Positions 18,867 through 27,400 are shown, counted from the first letter of the stretch. The stretch is 64,000 bases of DNA from Halodesulfovibrio aestuarii (GCF_050571805.1 NZ_CP192219.1), one strand, 5' to 3'. Notes: generated from the sequence alone by a model not told the origin. A program made the numbers and translations.

Positions 18867-19722
18867 GATTCAAGTTCGTAAAGCCAAACCGCTCTACGTT
18901 TCCGATGAAGAAGATGTGCCAGACCCTATAAATTTCCATGAGCGGATATTATGCGTGGTGTAAGCGTCCAGAGTCGCATCGACAACAGGTGAATAACCTA
19001 CTTCGCAAGCGGATCTTAGCAATATGCAACGAACATAATAGGATGATCGGAAGCCCTATGCTCACCTTCTGAATTGCGTGATAAACCTTTATTCCAGAGT
19101 GTTAGTCAGGCACATGTTGCGCGACATATGCGAGCGTTAGGACTGCGCTGAAGGTATGCAAAGTAATTTGTTCCTACAACAGATTCTGCACATACAGAGC
19201 CTGTTGCTCCTAATCTACTCAATCGTAATTTTACTATGCCAGTTCCCAATATGGCTTAGGTCACTGATATTACGTACATCAAGGTTGGACGAAAGTGGCA
19301 TTATCTGACCGTGGTCATCGACCTGTATTCCCGAATGGTTGTTGGGTGGGATTTACGTGAGTCGTTAGAACGGCATTCTGTTATCTATGCTTTAAAGAAG
19401 GCTGTGTCACGACGGAAGCCTTCTTCCGGTCTTCTGATCCATAGTGATCGAGGCATACAGTATGTAAGTAAGGATTTCCGCAGGTGTTTGAAAAAGCATG
19501 GCTACATCCAGAGTATGAGCCGGAAAAGGAACTGCTGGGACAACTCCGTAGCAGAATCTTTTTTTCACACGATCAAAAATCAACTGATCCGCCACAGAAA
19601 ATCAAAAAACAATCATGAAGCCGAATTGGCTCTATTCAACTATAATCGAAGACAGTGACATCCGAACAATGGCTGGCTTCCCCCTGCTACCTTTGGGTAA
19701 CGCAATGGACAGTATGACCTTG
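18867..19722 (+). pseudogene. IS3-family transposase orfB (rve integrase core), interrupted
   Basis: The clearest part is an open segment from 19260 to 19658 that encodes VTDITYI, LIHSDRGIQY and NSVAESFF, the three acidic regions of the DDE catalytic triad. An in-frame TAG at 19257-19259 sits where family members have Trp before the first Asp. Upstream pieces such as SMSGYYAWCKRPESHRQQ lie in other frames, and the C-terminal end after NYNRRQ is cut by a TGA. It is non-functional. Confidence 0.85.
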
Positions 19723-19723
19723 T

Positions 19724-19743
19724 GGTTTAACTTGGTGTCCACA
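19724..19743 (-). repeat. IS right inverted repeat
   Basis: Read on the minus strand from 19743, this gives TGTGGACACCAAGTTAAACC, the partner of the left repeat at 18517. It fixes the right end of the element. Confidence 0.75.
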
Positions 19744-19751
19744 TTTATGTT

Positions 19752-19890
19752 GCAGGATCAGTTTGATGATTATTCAAAATATAAAGTGGAATGCTTTTCT
19801 GAAGCAGAAAAATATGCGCATAGAAAACATCAGTTTCCATTAGATTGTGAGCAGGCATTTCAAATAGGCGTGTCAATGAACAGTCAATAG
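19752..19890 (+). pseudogene. Orphan C-terminal gene fragment beside the IS
   Basis: Right after the IS end an open frame encodes about 45 residues (LQDQFDDYSKYKVECFSEAE and on to IGVSMNSQ) and then stops. It has no start or ribosome site of its own and is in frame only with IS sequence. The composition looks protein-coding and the tail faintly recalls the C-terminus of flavodoxin-type NAD(P)H reductases, but I cannot assign it. The likeliest reading is the 3' end of a gene cut by the insertion, with the 5' part lost. Confidence 0.35.
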
Positions 19891-20005
19891 CTGCTTTTTT
19901 AATGATCTCTTCTTAACATAAAGCTCCTGCACGCAGGATGGGACTAATTTAATGTCGTGCAGGAGCCTCATGTGGGCTACCGTTGTAGCTGAGGAAATGT
20001 ATTGA

Positions 20006-21163
20006 TTAAGCGGTCGGGTTAAAAAAGCGGTTTGTAATGTACCCCGCAAGTAAACCCCAGACAGGTGCGTTGATGCCGATAAAGGTAATACCAGAAGCTG
20101 TAATCAGAAGAGTGATCAGCGCCCCCTCCCGTGCTTTTTCGTCATCCATAGCGAGGTGTAGGCTTCGTTGAATAATTCCCAATAGAGCAAATCCGGCAAG
20201 CATCTGGGTTAATTCAGAAGGCATGGCAACGAACAGCGCAACAAGACTTGTGCTGAACAGTCCGGCAAGAATATAGAACACACCTGCACTTACAGACGCT
20301 AAGTATCTTTTTTTGGGATCCGGATCTGCTTCTTTACCCATACATATGCCTGCTGAGATCGCAGCAAGGTTGCAGGAAAAGCCGCCGAACGGTGCTGTCA
20401 GCAAGTTCATGAATCCTGTGCCCAGTAGAATCGTTGGAAACGGAACCGAGTAATTATGGCTCTGGATCATGACGATTCCCGGGATGTTCTGGGAAACCAT
20501 AGTGACAAGAAAGAGTGGAATGCTAAGGCTTACTATGGAGGCAACACTCCATGTGGGGGACATGAATACAGGGCTGGTTATAGAGAACTGGCTGTCTCCA
20601 AGTGGCAGGGAACCTTGGACGTATGCCACGAAGCCACCGACAAGAATCAGGAGCAGCATAGTGTATCTGGGATAGAAACGTTTGCCTATAAGATATGCCG
20701 CAAGCATGCTGCAAAAAAGTACAGGTGTGTTTTGCCAAGGGGTAAAAGTTTTGATTCCGAACGGGATAAGAATGCCTGCAAGCATGGCAGTAGTAAGCGC
20801 TGTCGGTATTTTTTGAATAAATGTCGATAATGACTTGGTCACACCTGTCAGAATGATGAGCAGGGCTGTGAAAATGCACGCACCAATTGTTTCAGATAGT
20901 GAGAAACCGACAACGCTGCTGGCAAGCAGTGCTGCTCCGGGGGTTGACCATGCCGTAAGCACAGGGACTTTGTAGCGCAGTGAGAAAAAAATGGTGGTCA
21001 GACCTGAGGCAATACCGATTGCGAAAAGCCAGCTTCCTACCTGAACAGGTGTAGCTCCGGCTCCCATGGCTGCCTTAATTACTATTACAACTGAACAGGT
21101 ATATCCTACAAGAATTGCCGCTAGTCCTGATGATACGTGGCTAATTGACAATTTATTTAGCAT
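20006..21163 (-). CDS. benE: BenE-family benzoate/H+ symporter
   Basis: This 385-residue inner-membrane transporter is hydrophobic throughout, with about 11-12 helices. The N-terminal segments GYTCSVVIVIKAAMGAGATP and LTAWSTPGAALLASS, and the later GFSCNLAAISAGICMGKEAD, fit the BenE family, which takes up benzoate-like aromatic acids with protons. The real substrate could be another aromatic or cyclic acid. The gene is divergent from the XRE-cupin regulator and shares a 105-bp control region holding two related palindromes, so it is probably the regulator's target. Confidence 0.85.
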   Translation of the reverse strand: MLNKLSISHVSSGLAAILVGYTCSVVIVIKAAMGAGATPVQVGSWLFAIGIASGLTTIFFSLRYKVPVLTAWSTPGAALLASSVVGFSLSETIGACIFTALLIILTGVTKSLSTFIQKIPTALTTAMLAGILIPFGIKTFTPWQNTPVLFCSMLAAYLIGKRFYPRYTMLLLILVGGFVAYVQGSLPLGDSQFSITSPVFMSPTWSVASIVSLSIPLFLVTMVSQNIPGIVMIQSHNYSVPFPTILLGTGFMNLLTAPFGGFSCNLAAISAGICMGKEADPDPKKRYLASVSAGVFYILAGLFSTSLVALFVAMPSELTQMLAGFALLGIIQRSLHLAMDDEKAREGALITLLITASGITFIGINAPVWGLLAGYITNRFFNPTA

Positions 21164-21192
21164 GCGTTTTCCTTCCGATTGATGTACATGTT

Positions 21193-21249
21193 TTGTGCGC
21201 TATAACGTACGAGTCGATTTGGTATACTATTGTGCGTTATGACGCACAA
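21193..21249. promoter_or_regulatory. Twin palindromic operator between benE and its divergent regulator
   Basis: Site 1 (21230-21249) is TTGTGCGT-TATG-ACGCACAA, a perfect 8+8 inverted repeat. Site 2 (about 21193-21212) is a degenerate copy, TTGTGCGC-TATA-ACGTACGA. They sit 37 bases apart centre to centre and flank TATACT (21223-21228), a good -10 for the rightward gene. This arrangement suggests autoregulation and control of benE by the adjacent XRE-cupin protein. Confidence 0.7.
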
Positions 21250-21268
21250 GATTTTTTTGGAGTAATGA

Positions 21269-21826
21269 ATGAATTCTAACGTCCTTGTTGCACAAATTTC
21301 TCAACGATTAAAAGAGTTACGGGTGGTTCGTGGCTGGAGTCTTGATGTGACAGCAAAGAAGACAGGAGTCTCCAAGGCTATGCTTGGACAGATAGAGCGT
21401 GGAGAGTCCAGCCCTACCATTGGAATCTTATGGAAGATAGCCAGCGGGTTCGAAACTTCTTTTTCTTCTTTTTTTTCAGAGCATGCAGAGAAGAAAGAAT
21501 CGTCTGTGGCGTTTCCCAATGATCCGGCAATGCAGATTACTACGCTTTTTCCTTATTCATCAGATACGAGGATGGAAGTTTTTGAGATAACTCTTTGCAA
21601 CAATCACGAACAGCAATCTACTCCTCATCAACTAGGTGTTATTGAACATGTGGTTGTGCTGGACGGAGTACTGGAAGTATGTTTTGACGCCATCTGGCAT
21701 ACGTTATCCGTTGGTGAAAGGACACGTTTCTATGCAGATCAGCCCCATGCATATCGGGTTGTGGGTGAAAAAGCTGTTTTTCATAACATTATTATCTATC
21801 CACAAGATAGTAGCAGCACAGATTGA
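21269..21826 (+). CDS. XRE-family regulator with C-terminal cupin domain
   Basis: This 185-residue DNA-binding protein has a helix-turn-helix at about 9-62 (LKELRVVRGWSLDVTAKKTG followed by SKAMLGQIERGESSPTIGIL) and a cupin barrel from about 75, where a small ligand would bind. Proteins with this architecture commonly control a neighbouring transporter in response to its substrate. The ATG at 21269 has GGAG six bases upstream. The gene is divergent from benE with palindromic operators between them. Confidence 0.88.
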   Translation: MNSNVLVAQISQRLKELRVVRGWSLDVTAKKTGVSKAMLGQIERGESSPTIGILWKIASGFETSFSSFFSEHAEKKESSVAFPNDPAMQITTLFPYSSDTRMEVFEITLCNNHEQQSTPHQLGVIEHVVVLDGVLEVCFDAIWHTLSVGERTRFYADQPHAYRVVGEKAVFHNIIIYPQDSSSTD

Positions 21827-22059
21827 TATCTGTTGTGGGGCATAAATGAATAGCCACTCTTTGGCCGTGGTGGCTGTATGCTGGTGCCGTTGGGTTATCG
21901 TCCTAACTGATTGAGTGTTGAGCAATTGACCCTGTGTTTCTTGTTTGAAAGTGAATCAGTATATATAAAAATATTAATAATATAAGATGCTAATGTGTAA
22001 GATAGCCAGAACGTAAACAGGGTGTAGTGCGCATTGGCTTTAGTATAAGAGTAATAAGA

Positions 22060-22635
22060 ATGCATATTATTTTCGCCACAGAAATTTGGGGGCGGTCGTC
22101 TCATGTTGATGTAATGACAGACAGTTTTAAGGACATAGCGAGTAAGATTACGGTTATTGACCCGTATGATGGTACTGATCCTGCTTTCTGCAGTGAAGAG
22201 GACGCGTATGCCCGATATGTGGCGGAATGTGGTCACGAGAAATATGCGAAGCGTGTGTCGGGGGCCTTACAGCAGTCGGCTGAGCCAACATGCCTTGTCG
22301 GTTTTAGTGCCGGTGCTGGAGCTGTGTGGTCTGCTGTCTGCGCGGAAAATGTCGGTACAGCCACAGGTGCGGTTTGTTTCTATGGTTCATCTATCCGTAA
22401 TATGATTGACTATCAGCCTAACATTCCGGTGGATTTGGTTTTTTCTGAAAACGAACCTCATTTTGATGTGGAAACTGTTGCTCGCTCTCTTCAGGATATT
22501 CCGCTGGCACAGTGTTACATTACACCTTTTGAGCATGGTTTCATGAATCCATTGTCAAAGCATTATCATCAGGAAGCGTACCATTTCTGGCTGCAATGGA
22601 TTAAGGATCAGGTGGTATCTCATTGCGCCTCTTAA
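22060..22635 (+). CDS. Dienelactone-hydrolase-like alpha/beta hydrolase
   Basis: This 191-residue cytoplasmic hydrolase has the nucleophile elbow GFSAGAG (Ser about 83), an acidic residue in the segment LVFSENEPHFD, and a likely catalytic His in FEHGFMNP near 158. Dienelactone hydrolases normally carry Cys at the nucleophile position; here it is Ser. The ATG at 22060 is preferred to the GTG at 22027 because the family pattern begins with a beta-strand like HIIFATEIWG. The natural substrate is unknown. It is followed by a terminator and is probably monocistronic. Confidence 0.7.
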   Translation: MHIIFATEIWGRSSHVDVMTDSFKDIASKITVIDPYDGTDPAFCSEEDAYARYVAECGHEKYAKRVSGALQQSAEPTCLVGFSAGAGAVWSAVCAENVGTATGAVCFYGSSIRNMIDYQPNIPVDLVFSENEPHFDVETVARSLQDIPLAQCYITPFEHGFMNPLSKHYHQEAYHFWLQWIKDQVVSHCAS

Positions 22636-22681
22636 TTGAAAGATAGCCCTTTGAACTAACAGATTGAATTTGGAAATAAAA

Positions 22682-22718
22682 AAACGCCTGGCAAGAATAT
22701 TTGCTGGGCGCTTTTTTT
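22682..22718 (+). terminator. Rho-independent terminator after the hydrolase gene
   Basis: CGCCTGGCAAG / TTTGCTGGGCG form an imperfect stem followed by seven T. It ends the hydrolase transcript and separates it from the convergent cyclase gene. Confidence 0.7.
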
Positions 22719-22777
22719 ATGTAATGCGTGTCGGTTGGTTTACAAAGTGATTTTGTGCTTTTCGCATTGTCCGCTAT

Positions 22778-23431
22778 TTACGGTAATACAGCGATAGCGC
22801 GAATCGGTGAGCCGTCACTTTCAAGAATTTTTAATGGTAAGGCTACGAACGTGAAAATAGGAGCAGTAATTGTGTTTAGGTTTTTCAGGTTTTCAATAAG
22901 CACAAGACCGCTGCCTAAAAGGATTTCGTGGATGAGCAGTCTTGTTATGTCCATGGGGTCAAAAGAAATGGTGTCAATGCCCAGTCCCTTGAGGTTTTGA
23001 GTCGTAAGCCATGTTGCTGCTTCTTTATCCAGTGTGGGGAATGGTGAAAAATATTTTGCAGTCCCCCAGTGTTTTTCGTGCCCTGAAGAGAAGATAACAA
23101 AATCACACTGGGAAATGCGTTCTTCGTGTCGCTTGAGCTCTTCCAGTGTAATAACTGTAAGGCCGGAGACATCTACAATGCAGGCAGGGCCGGTGAATGT
23201 CGATGCAGGCAAAGCGTCCAAAGTTTTTTTGTCTTCAAAAATATGTGCAGGTGCATCCATGTGTGTTCCAACATGGGAGAAGAAGGTCAGTTTTTTTTCT
23301 GCAAAGCCTTCTTTTGCTACGGTGGTGCCTTGTTCAATTATCGGAGCTTCTGTGCCGGGGTATACCGGCATGTCCTCGGTAATTGTGTGTGTAAGATCAA
23401 CCACCTTGGCACGTGAGTGAGGAGTGTTCAT
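22778..23431 (-). CDS. Cyclase-family metal-dependent hydrolase (kynurenine-formamidase-like)
   Basis: This 217-residue hydrolase carries the metal-binding signature HVGTHMDAPAH (H53, H57, D59, H63) of the cyclase/arylformamidase family, and the opening VDLTHTITEDMPVYPG. Members hydrolyse amide or formyl groups or act in unknown pathways, using Zn or Mn. Kynurenine formamidase is one possibility, but no other tryptophan-degradation gene is in the window. The gene stands alone on the minus strand. Confidence 0.85.
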   Translation of the reverse strand: MNTPHSRAKVVDLTHTITEDMPVYPGTEAPIIEQGTTVAKEGFAEKKLTFFSHVGTHMDAPAHIFEDKKTLDALPASTFTGPACIVDVSGLTVITLEELKRHEERISQCDFVIFSSGHEKHWGTAKYFSPFPTLDKEAATWLTTQNLKGLGIDTISFDPMDITRLLIHEILLGSGLVLIENLKNLNTITAPIFTFVALPLKILESDGSPIRAIAVLP

Positions 23432-23504
23432 ATGTGTTCCAATATGCAGAGGTTAAAATACGTACGAGGCGTTTTGTAGCGGTACACGCTGGCTAAGAAA
23501 AGAC

Positions 23505-23540
23505 AAAAAAGAGGCAGAAGATGGCTATATCTTCTGCCTC
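23505..23540 (-). terminator. Rho-independent terminator of the zinc-ribbon gene
   Basis: GAGGCAGAAGA (23511-23521) and TCTTCTGCCTC (23530-23540) form a perfect 11-bp stem followed by six T on the minus strand. Confidence 0.9.
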
Positions 23541-23545
23541 ACTCA

Positions 23546-23698
23546 TTAGGAAGACTTATCTTTTTGCTGTTTGGCGTAGCAATCAGGACAGAAATCACCA
23601 CTAAAGGTAACAATAACATCCTGCGCCATAACGTCTCTTCCGCATTTGTCGCACTGGTAAATCGGCTTACCATCAGGTGCTTGAGTTGTTGTCAGCAT
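23546..23698 (-). CDS. 50-residue zinc-ribbon protein
   Basis: This small protein reads MLTTTQAPDGKPIYQCDKCG, then a middle segment with a second pair of cysteines (FCPDC), and ends KQQKDKSS. The two CxxC pairs (C16, C19, C37, C40) make a treble-clef or rubredoxin-like zinc site. GAGGAG lies 5 bases before the ATG and a strong terminator follows the stop, so it looks like a real monocistronic gene. Function is unknown; many such proteins are nucleic-acid or metal binding. Confidence 0.8.
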   Translation of the reverse strand: MLTTTQAPDGKPIYQCDKCGRDVMAQDVIVTFSGDFCPDCYAKQQKDKSS

Positions 23699-24033
23699 AA
23701 GGCTCCTCAACTTTCAAACAGCACCACCGTTGTACTCAAAAGAAGCTTGCACCGTAGTGCTCCACCATTAGCTTCTAAAAAAGCAGCAGCTGTTTGAGTA
23801 TACAATTAAATCAGGTTCGATACTGTAATGCTAAAGTGTATTTTTTGGCAACCGAATTGGTAACACCATAAAAAGTAATGGTAATGCACTATATGAGTGC
23901 TTATTCACAGCGGCGGATGTATCTTTTGTGGTGGTTCTGCCTGTTGATAGAGCTAGGGGAATGTGTGTACTGTGCTTTTATCAATTTGAACAGTACCGGA
24001 TGTGTTTATTCGGATTATATATTTGGAGAGAGT

Positions 24034-24633
24034 ATGGATCTTTCAATCGCAAAAATGGCAAAAAGTCCGTTACGTTGTGCAACATACGGGTCAGATATTG
24101 AAGCATTTACAGCAGCTCATAACGGTTCCCTTGGTGGCACAATGCATTGCGCCCGCTATCTTGGAAAACGTGTGTTTATTGATGGTGTAACCAAGGAGGT
24201 TATTGACTCTGAAGGGGTAGCGCTTGCCGGAATGGAGCATCTTGTTGAAGAGTTTGATAAGCTTATTGAGTTGCTTAATGAAAAAATGCAGGGCCCTTTT
24301 TATGCGGACGGTGTTCTTATTCCGGTTCAAAAAGGCAAGCCGCATTTCCGCATCTACGATATCTATGCGCCGGAAGCTGACAGTCCTTTTACTCTCTGGG
24401 CACAAATTAATACGCTGGCAGATGCGTTTATGCTTTTGGATAAAAAGACAGTTTATATGCGTCCGGTTCAGTATTTTCATTCCCGTTCATTTTCTACACA
24501 GAAAGCATATGACCGATGGATTAAGACGTGGACAAAACGTGCAGGGTGCGGCGGAGTTATTTTTAAAGATGCCGAAATGGTGTATGAGCCGAATGGCATA
24601 GTGCTAGATGCTTGTGAAATTAAAGCACGATAA
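24034..24633 (+). CDS. Conserved-looking protein of unknown function
   Basis: This 199-residue soluble protein starts MDLSIAKMAKSPLRCATYGS. GGAGAG at 24025-24030 supports the ATG at 24034 over longer in-frame starts. The C-terminal GGVIFKDAEMVYEPNG faintly recalls the EGVVFKD motif of nucleotidyltransferases and DNA ligases, but the KxDG active-site motif is absent, so I do not assign it. There is no signal peptide or membrane helix. The 335 bases upstream (23699-24033) hold only the divergent promoter region as far as I can see. Confidence 0.65.
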   Translation: MDLSIAKMAKSPLRCATYGSDIEAFTAAHNGSLGGTMHCARYLGKRVFIDGVTKEVIDSEGVALAGMEHLVEEFDKLIELLNEKMQGPFYADGVLIPVQKGKPHFRIYDIYAPEADSPFTLWAQINTLADAFMLLDKKTVYMRPVQYFHSRSFSTQKAYDRWIKTWTKRAGCGGVIFKDAEMVYEPNGIVLDACEIKAR

Positions 24634-24835
24634 AAATAAGTCTTTGATGAAATTAGCTTCCTGTTTTTTAAAGGTGCTTCTCATACAATAGTGTGTATCC
24701 CAGCCGAAAACTTTTGTGTTTTCACGGACTCGTAATAATCTCGATTGAAGTGTCGCATGAATTGCCTGAAGTGGTCTTTCAGCTTATTATGCCTGATGAA
24801 TGGTCCTCTAAGTAAATAGAGTTAGGTGAGACATA

Positions 24836-26113
24836 ATGACAGCGAAGAATGAATGGGTTGAATTTATAGCCATCTTGAATAGGGAAGTCGTTCCCGCATT
24901 GGGGTGTACCGAGCCGGTAACTGTGGCACTTGCAGCGGCGCGGGCAGCAGAGGCGCTCGACGCGAAGCCGCAGAGCGTGCTCGTTCAGGTGAGTGGCAAC
25001 CTGCTAAAAAATGGTATGGGCGTCGGTGTTCCCGGTACAGGCATGACGGGGCTTGTTATTGCTGCTGCCGTAGGTGCTTTGGGTGGTAAAGCAGATTTGC
25101 GGCTTGAAGTACTGCGTGATTTGACGCCTGAAATTGTAGCGGAAGCTAAAAACCTCATGGCGGATGGAAATGTAAAAGTAGAATTAGCGCAAACAGATGA
25201 ATTGCTTTTTGCCAAAGCTATTGTTGCTGCTGAAGGGCATGTCGCAACATGTACTATTGCCCGTACACATTCCGGAATTATTGAGGTTACTAAAGATGAC
25301 GAAATCCTCGATAGCACACCCTTAGAGGATGAAGACGCTTCCGGTGATGTATGGCCTCTTTCTGTTTCAGCTATTTATGGGTTTGCAACGGAAGCAGACT
25401 TTGAAGATATTTCTTTTATTCTTGAAGCAGCCCGTCTCAACGAATCTATTGCAGCAGAAGGGCTTGAGCATGACTTTGGCCTTAAAGTCGGTCGTTCTAT
25501 GGATGAAGACATTGCGCTGGGCTTGCGTTCTGATGATATTACGTCCTTCGCAACCCGCCTAGCTGCCGCTGCTTCTGATGCCCGTATGGACGGTATTATG
25601 CAGCCTGTAATGAGTAACTCCGGTAGCGGAAATCAGGGCATTACCGCGACTATTCCAGTTACCGCTTTTGCCCGAAGACTGAATAAATCTGAAGAAGAGA
25701 TGGCGCGTGCACTTATTTTAAGTCACCTTATAGCCATTCATCTTAAGCATCATTTGGGCAGACTTTCCGCTCTGTGCGGTGCAATCCTCGCTGCGACCGG
25801 CTCAGGCTGCGGCATCGCTATGCTGCTTGGTGGCGGGCTGGTAGAAGTAGAGCGGACAATTAAAAATATGGTCGGCACTATAGCCGGTATGATTTGCGAC
25901 GGCGCAAAAACTTCCTGTGCACTCAAAGTTGCTTCCAGTGTAGAGGCCGCAATCAACTCTGCTCTGCTTGCAATGAAAGGCACCTCTGTGCCGGGCAGTG
26001 ACGGTATTGTGGATGACGATATTGAGATATGCATTAAGAATCTTGGCCGACTCGGAACTGTAGGCATGTGTGAGACCGACAAGGTTATCTTAGATATTAT
26101 GGTGAATAAATAG
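24836..26113 (+). CDS. cyuA: L-cysteine desulfidase / serine-dehydratase-like protein (CyuA/YhaM, UPF0597)
   Basis: This 425-residue cytoplasmic enzyme has the family opening LNREVVPALGCTEPVTVAL and later the cysteine-containing segments GSGCGIAMLLGGG and MICDGAKTSCALK, which are thought to hold an iron-sulfur cluster. Members break L-cysteine into pyruvate, ammonia and sulfide. AGGTGAG precedes the ATG. No neighbouring cysteine transporter is present, and a strong terminator follows, so it appears to be transcribed alone. Confidence 0.9.
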   Translation: MTAKNEWVEFIAILNREVVPALGCTEPVTVALAAARAAEALDAKPQSVLVQVSGNLLKNGMGVGVPGTGMTGLVIAAAVGALGGKADLRLEVLRDLTPEIVAEAKNLMADGNVKVELAQTDELLFAKAIVAAEGHVATCTIARTHSGIIEVTKDDEILDSTPLEDEDASGDVWPLSVSAIYGFATEADFEDISFILEAARLNESIAAEGLEHDFGLKVGRSMDEDIALGLRSDDITSFATRLAAAASDARMDGIMQPVMSNSGSGNQGITATIPVTAFARRLNKSEEEMARALILSHLIAIHLKHHLGRLSALCGAILAATGSGCGIAMLLGGGLVEVERTIKNMVGTIAGMICDGAKTSCALKVASSVEAAINSALLAMKGTSVPGSDGIVDDDIEICIKNLGRLGTVGMCETDKVILDIMVNK

Positions 26114-26221
26114 GCTCACGTATAACTATTTAAGATAATTAAATAAATTGTGCGAGAGGTGTATGCGCAGAGCCTCTGGCGCTGAAAAAGTATATACGGT
26201 GTATACATTCCAAGAAATAGA

Positions 26222-26252
26222 AAAAGGGTGGCTTTGGGCCACCCTTTTGGTT
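26222..26252 (+). terminator. Rho-independent terminator after cyuA
   Basis: AAAAGGGTGGC-TTTGG-GCCACCCTTTT is a perfect 11-bp stem ending in T-rich sequence. Confidence 0.88.
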
Positions 26253-26319
26253 TTACGATTCGCTATCAAATTTGCTACTTCGTTGCAGGTAAAGTAAGCT
26301 CTACCTCTCTTAGGTAGTC

Positions 26320-26862
26320 TTAATCTGAATCGAAAATGACAGATCGGATATCAGAAATTGCCACACTATACCTGTGCACACCTCGCCGTAATGTAGAAAT
26401 TGGGATTCCCCATGAACCATGCTGGTCGCCGATAAGATCTATTTCCTTCTGCTTGCATGTGAAGAAAACAGGGACAATTCCAATGAAGTATATTGTGTCG
26501 CCTTCTGTTGCCACTGCATGGAAAAAGCTACTGATAAATATAAGCAGCGGTGTGATGTATAAAAAACATGTGATAGAAATTACCACAATACTCATCATAC
26601 CATTTATGTGAAGGGGCAACTGCAAGAACCAATATGCTGGGTAGGCAAAGAAAAGCCCAATGAGAAGAAACGGAAACCTAGTTCTATTTGTTACAACGGA
26701 TATATCGCTTTTATGACCTTTAAATCCAGCTTTGCAAAAAAAGTGATAGGAAACAGCACGTCGTAGATCAAAGCAGAAAATCGAACACACTATATTTACA
26801 AATAAAAGGATGCACGCCAAGTAAACTGGATAAATCCGGAAACAATCTATAAGAAACGGCAC
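26320..26862 (-). CDS. Membrane protein, candidate immunity partner of an Rhs tip
   Basis: This 180-residue protein has about three hydrophobic helices (near 8-30, 65-88 and 90-115) and a C-terminal soluble part ending RRGVHRYSVAISDIRSVIF. No family is recognised. It lies just downstream of a displaced Rhs-like tip on the same strand, the usual position of immunity genes in rhs arrays, and in an AT-rich accessory region. The immunity role is inferred from position only. Confidence 0.55.
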   Translation of the reverse strand: MPFLIDCFRIYPVYLACILLFVNIVCSIFCFDLRRAVSYHFFCKAGFKGHKSDISVVTNRTRFPFLLIGLFFAYPAYWFLQLPLHINGMMSIVVISITCFLYITPLLIFISSFFHAVATEGDTIYFIGIVPVFFTCKQKEIDLIGDQHGSWGIPISTLRRGVHRYSVAISDIRSVIFDSD

Positions 26863-26897
26863 TATTACCTCTTTATTAACAACATTTCTTGTTCTTG

Positions 26898-27149
26898 TTA
26901 TTCAAACTTGATTTGATATTTGTTTTTTAATGACAATGTGTTGTCAACATAATTTTTTTCAGGTTGTTGCTCAATATAGAAGGCTGCTCGCTCTATATTG
27001 CGTACTATTTTTTTCTTATCTGAAGAAGAATTACCATCAGCTCTCTTATTCATCTCGTTAATTAGATCAGCTCGTCCGTCTGCAGCTTTCTGCCTAGGGT
27101 CTGGGATTTCCCCAAGATTGGCGTCTTCCCAATAAACTAAACCAGTTAA
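26898..27149 (-). pseudogene. Displaced C-terminal fragment, probably an orphan Rhs toxin tip
   Basis: An open minus-strand frame ends at 26898 and encodes about 79 residues after an LTGL motif: VYWEDANLGEIPDPRQKAAD, a helical middle, then NTLSLKNKYQIKFE. Rhs core domains end in a similar D-x-x-GL, and the intact Rhs protein nearby ends its core in VDLLGL. The fragment has no start, and its upstream side is broken by an IS remnant. It would be an orphan tip ready to recombine with an rhs core. The identification rests on a short motif and position. Confidence 0.4.
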
Positions 27150-27163
27150 AAATAGAGAATTTT

Positions 27164-27199
27164 GGCAAACGAACCTCCTTGTGACCCAAGGAGTTTGCC
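27164..27199 (+). promoter_or_regulatory. Hairpin occluding the transposase ribosome-binding site
   Basis: GGCAAA (27164-27169) pairs with TTTGCC (27194-27199), and CTCCTTG (27175-27181) pairs with CAAGGAG (27187-27193), leaving a five-base bulge. The AAGGAG ribosome site of the ATG at 27200 is buried in the stem. Insertion sequences are known to use such structures to silence translation from read-through transcripts. Confidence 0.6.
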
Positions 27200-27400
27200 A
27201 TGAAAAAGACGAAATTTACCGCCGAGCAGATCGCTTTTGCCTTACGTCAGGCTGAGACAGGAACAAGAGTTAAAGAGGTCTGCCGTAAGATGGGCGTATC
27301 AGAAGCTACGTTCTACAATTGGAAGAAGAAATATGGTGGATTAGGAGTAAGCGAGCTTCGCCGCTTAAAACAGCTTGAAGAGGAAAAAAGAGGGAGATGA
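27200..27400 (+). pseudogene. IS3-family (IS407-like) orfA remnant
   Basis: Sixty-six residues begin MKKTKFTAEQIAFALRQAE, with the HTH VKEVCRKMGVSEATFYNWKK typical of IS3 orfA. The usual C-terminal leucine-zipper end (about 20 more residues) is replaced by EEKRGR and a stop, and no orfB follows. It is a truncated, immobile fragment lying between the two Rhs modules. Confidence 0.85.

Larger units (their letters stand above)
18517..19743 (+). mobile_element. Decayed IS3-family insertion element
   Basis: This 1227-bp element is bounded by imperfect inverted repeats starting TGTGGACAC on both ends. It carries broken orfA and orfB transposase reading frames with a DDE catalytic domain in the second. 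Flanking trinucleotides (ACT on the left, TTT on the right) do not match, so no target-site duplication survives. Internal stops and frameshifts show it is immobile on its own. Confidence 0.85.

Noticed and set aside
19615..19890. A 91-residue reading frame
   Set aside because: It fuses out-of-frame IS sequence with the downstream gene fragment across the IS right end, so it is not a real gene as a whole; only the tail after 19752 is kept.
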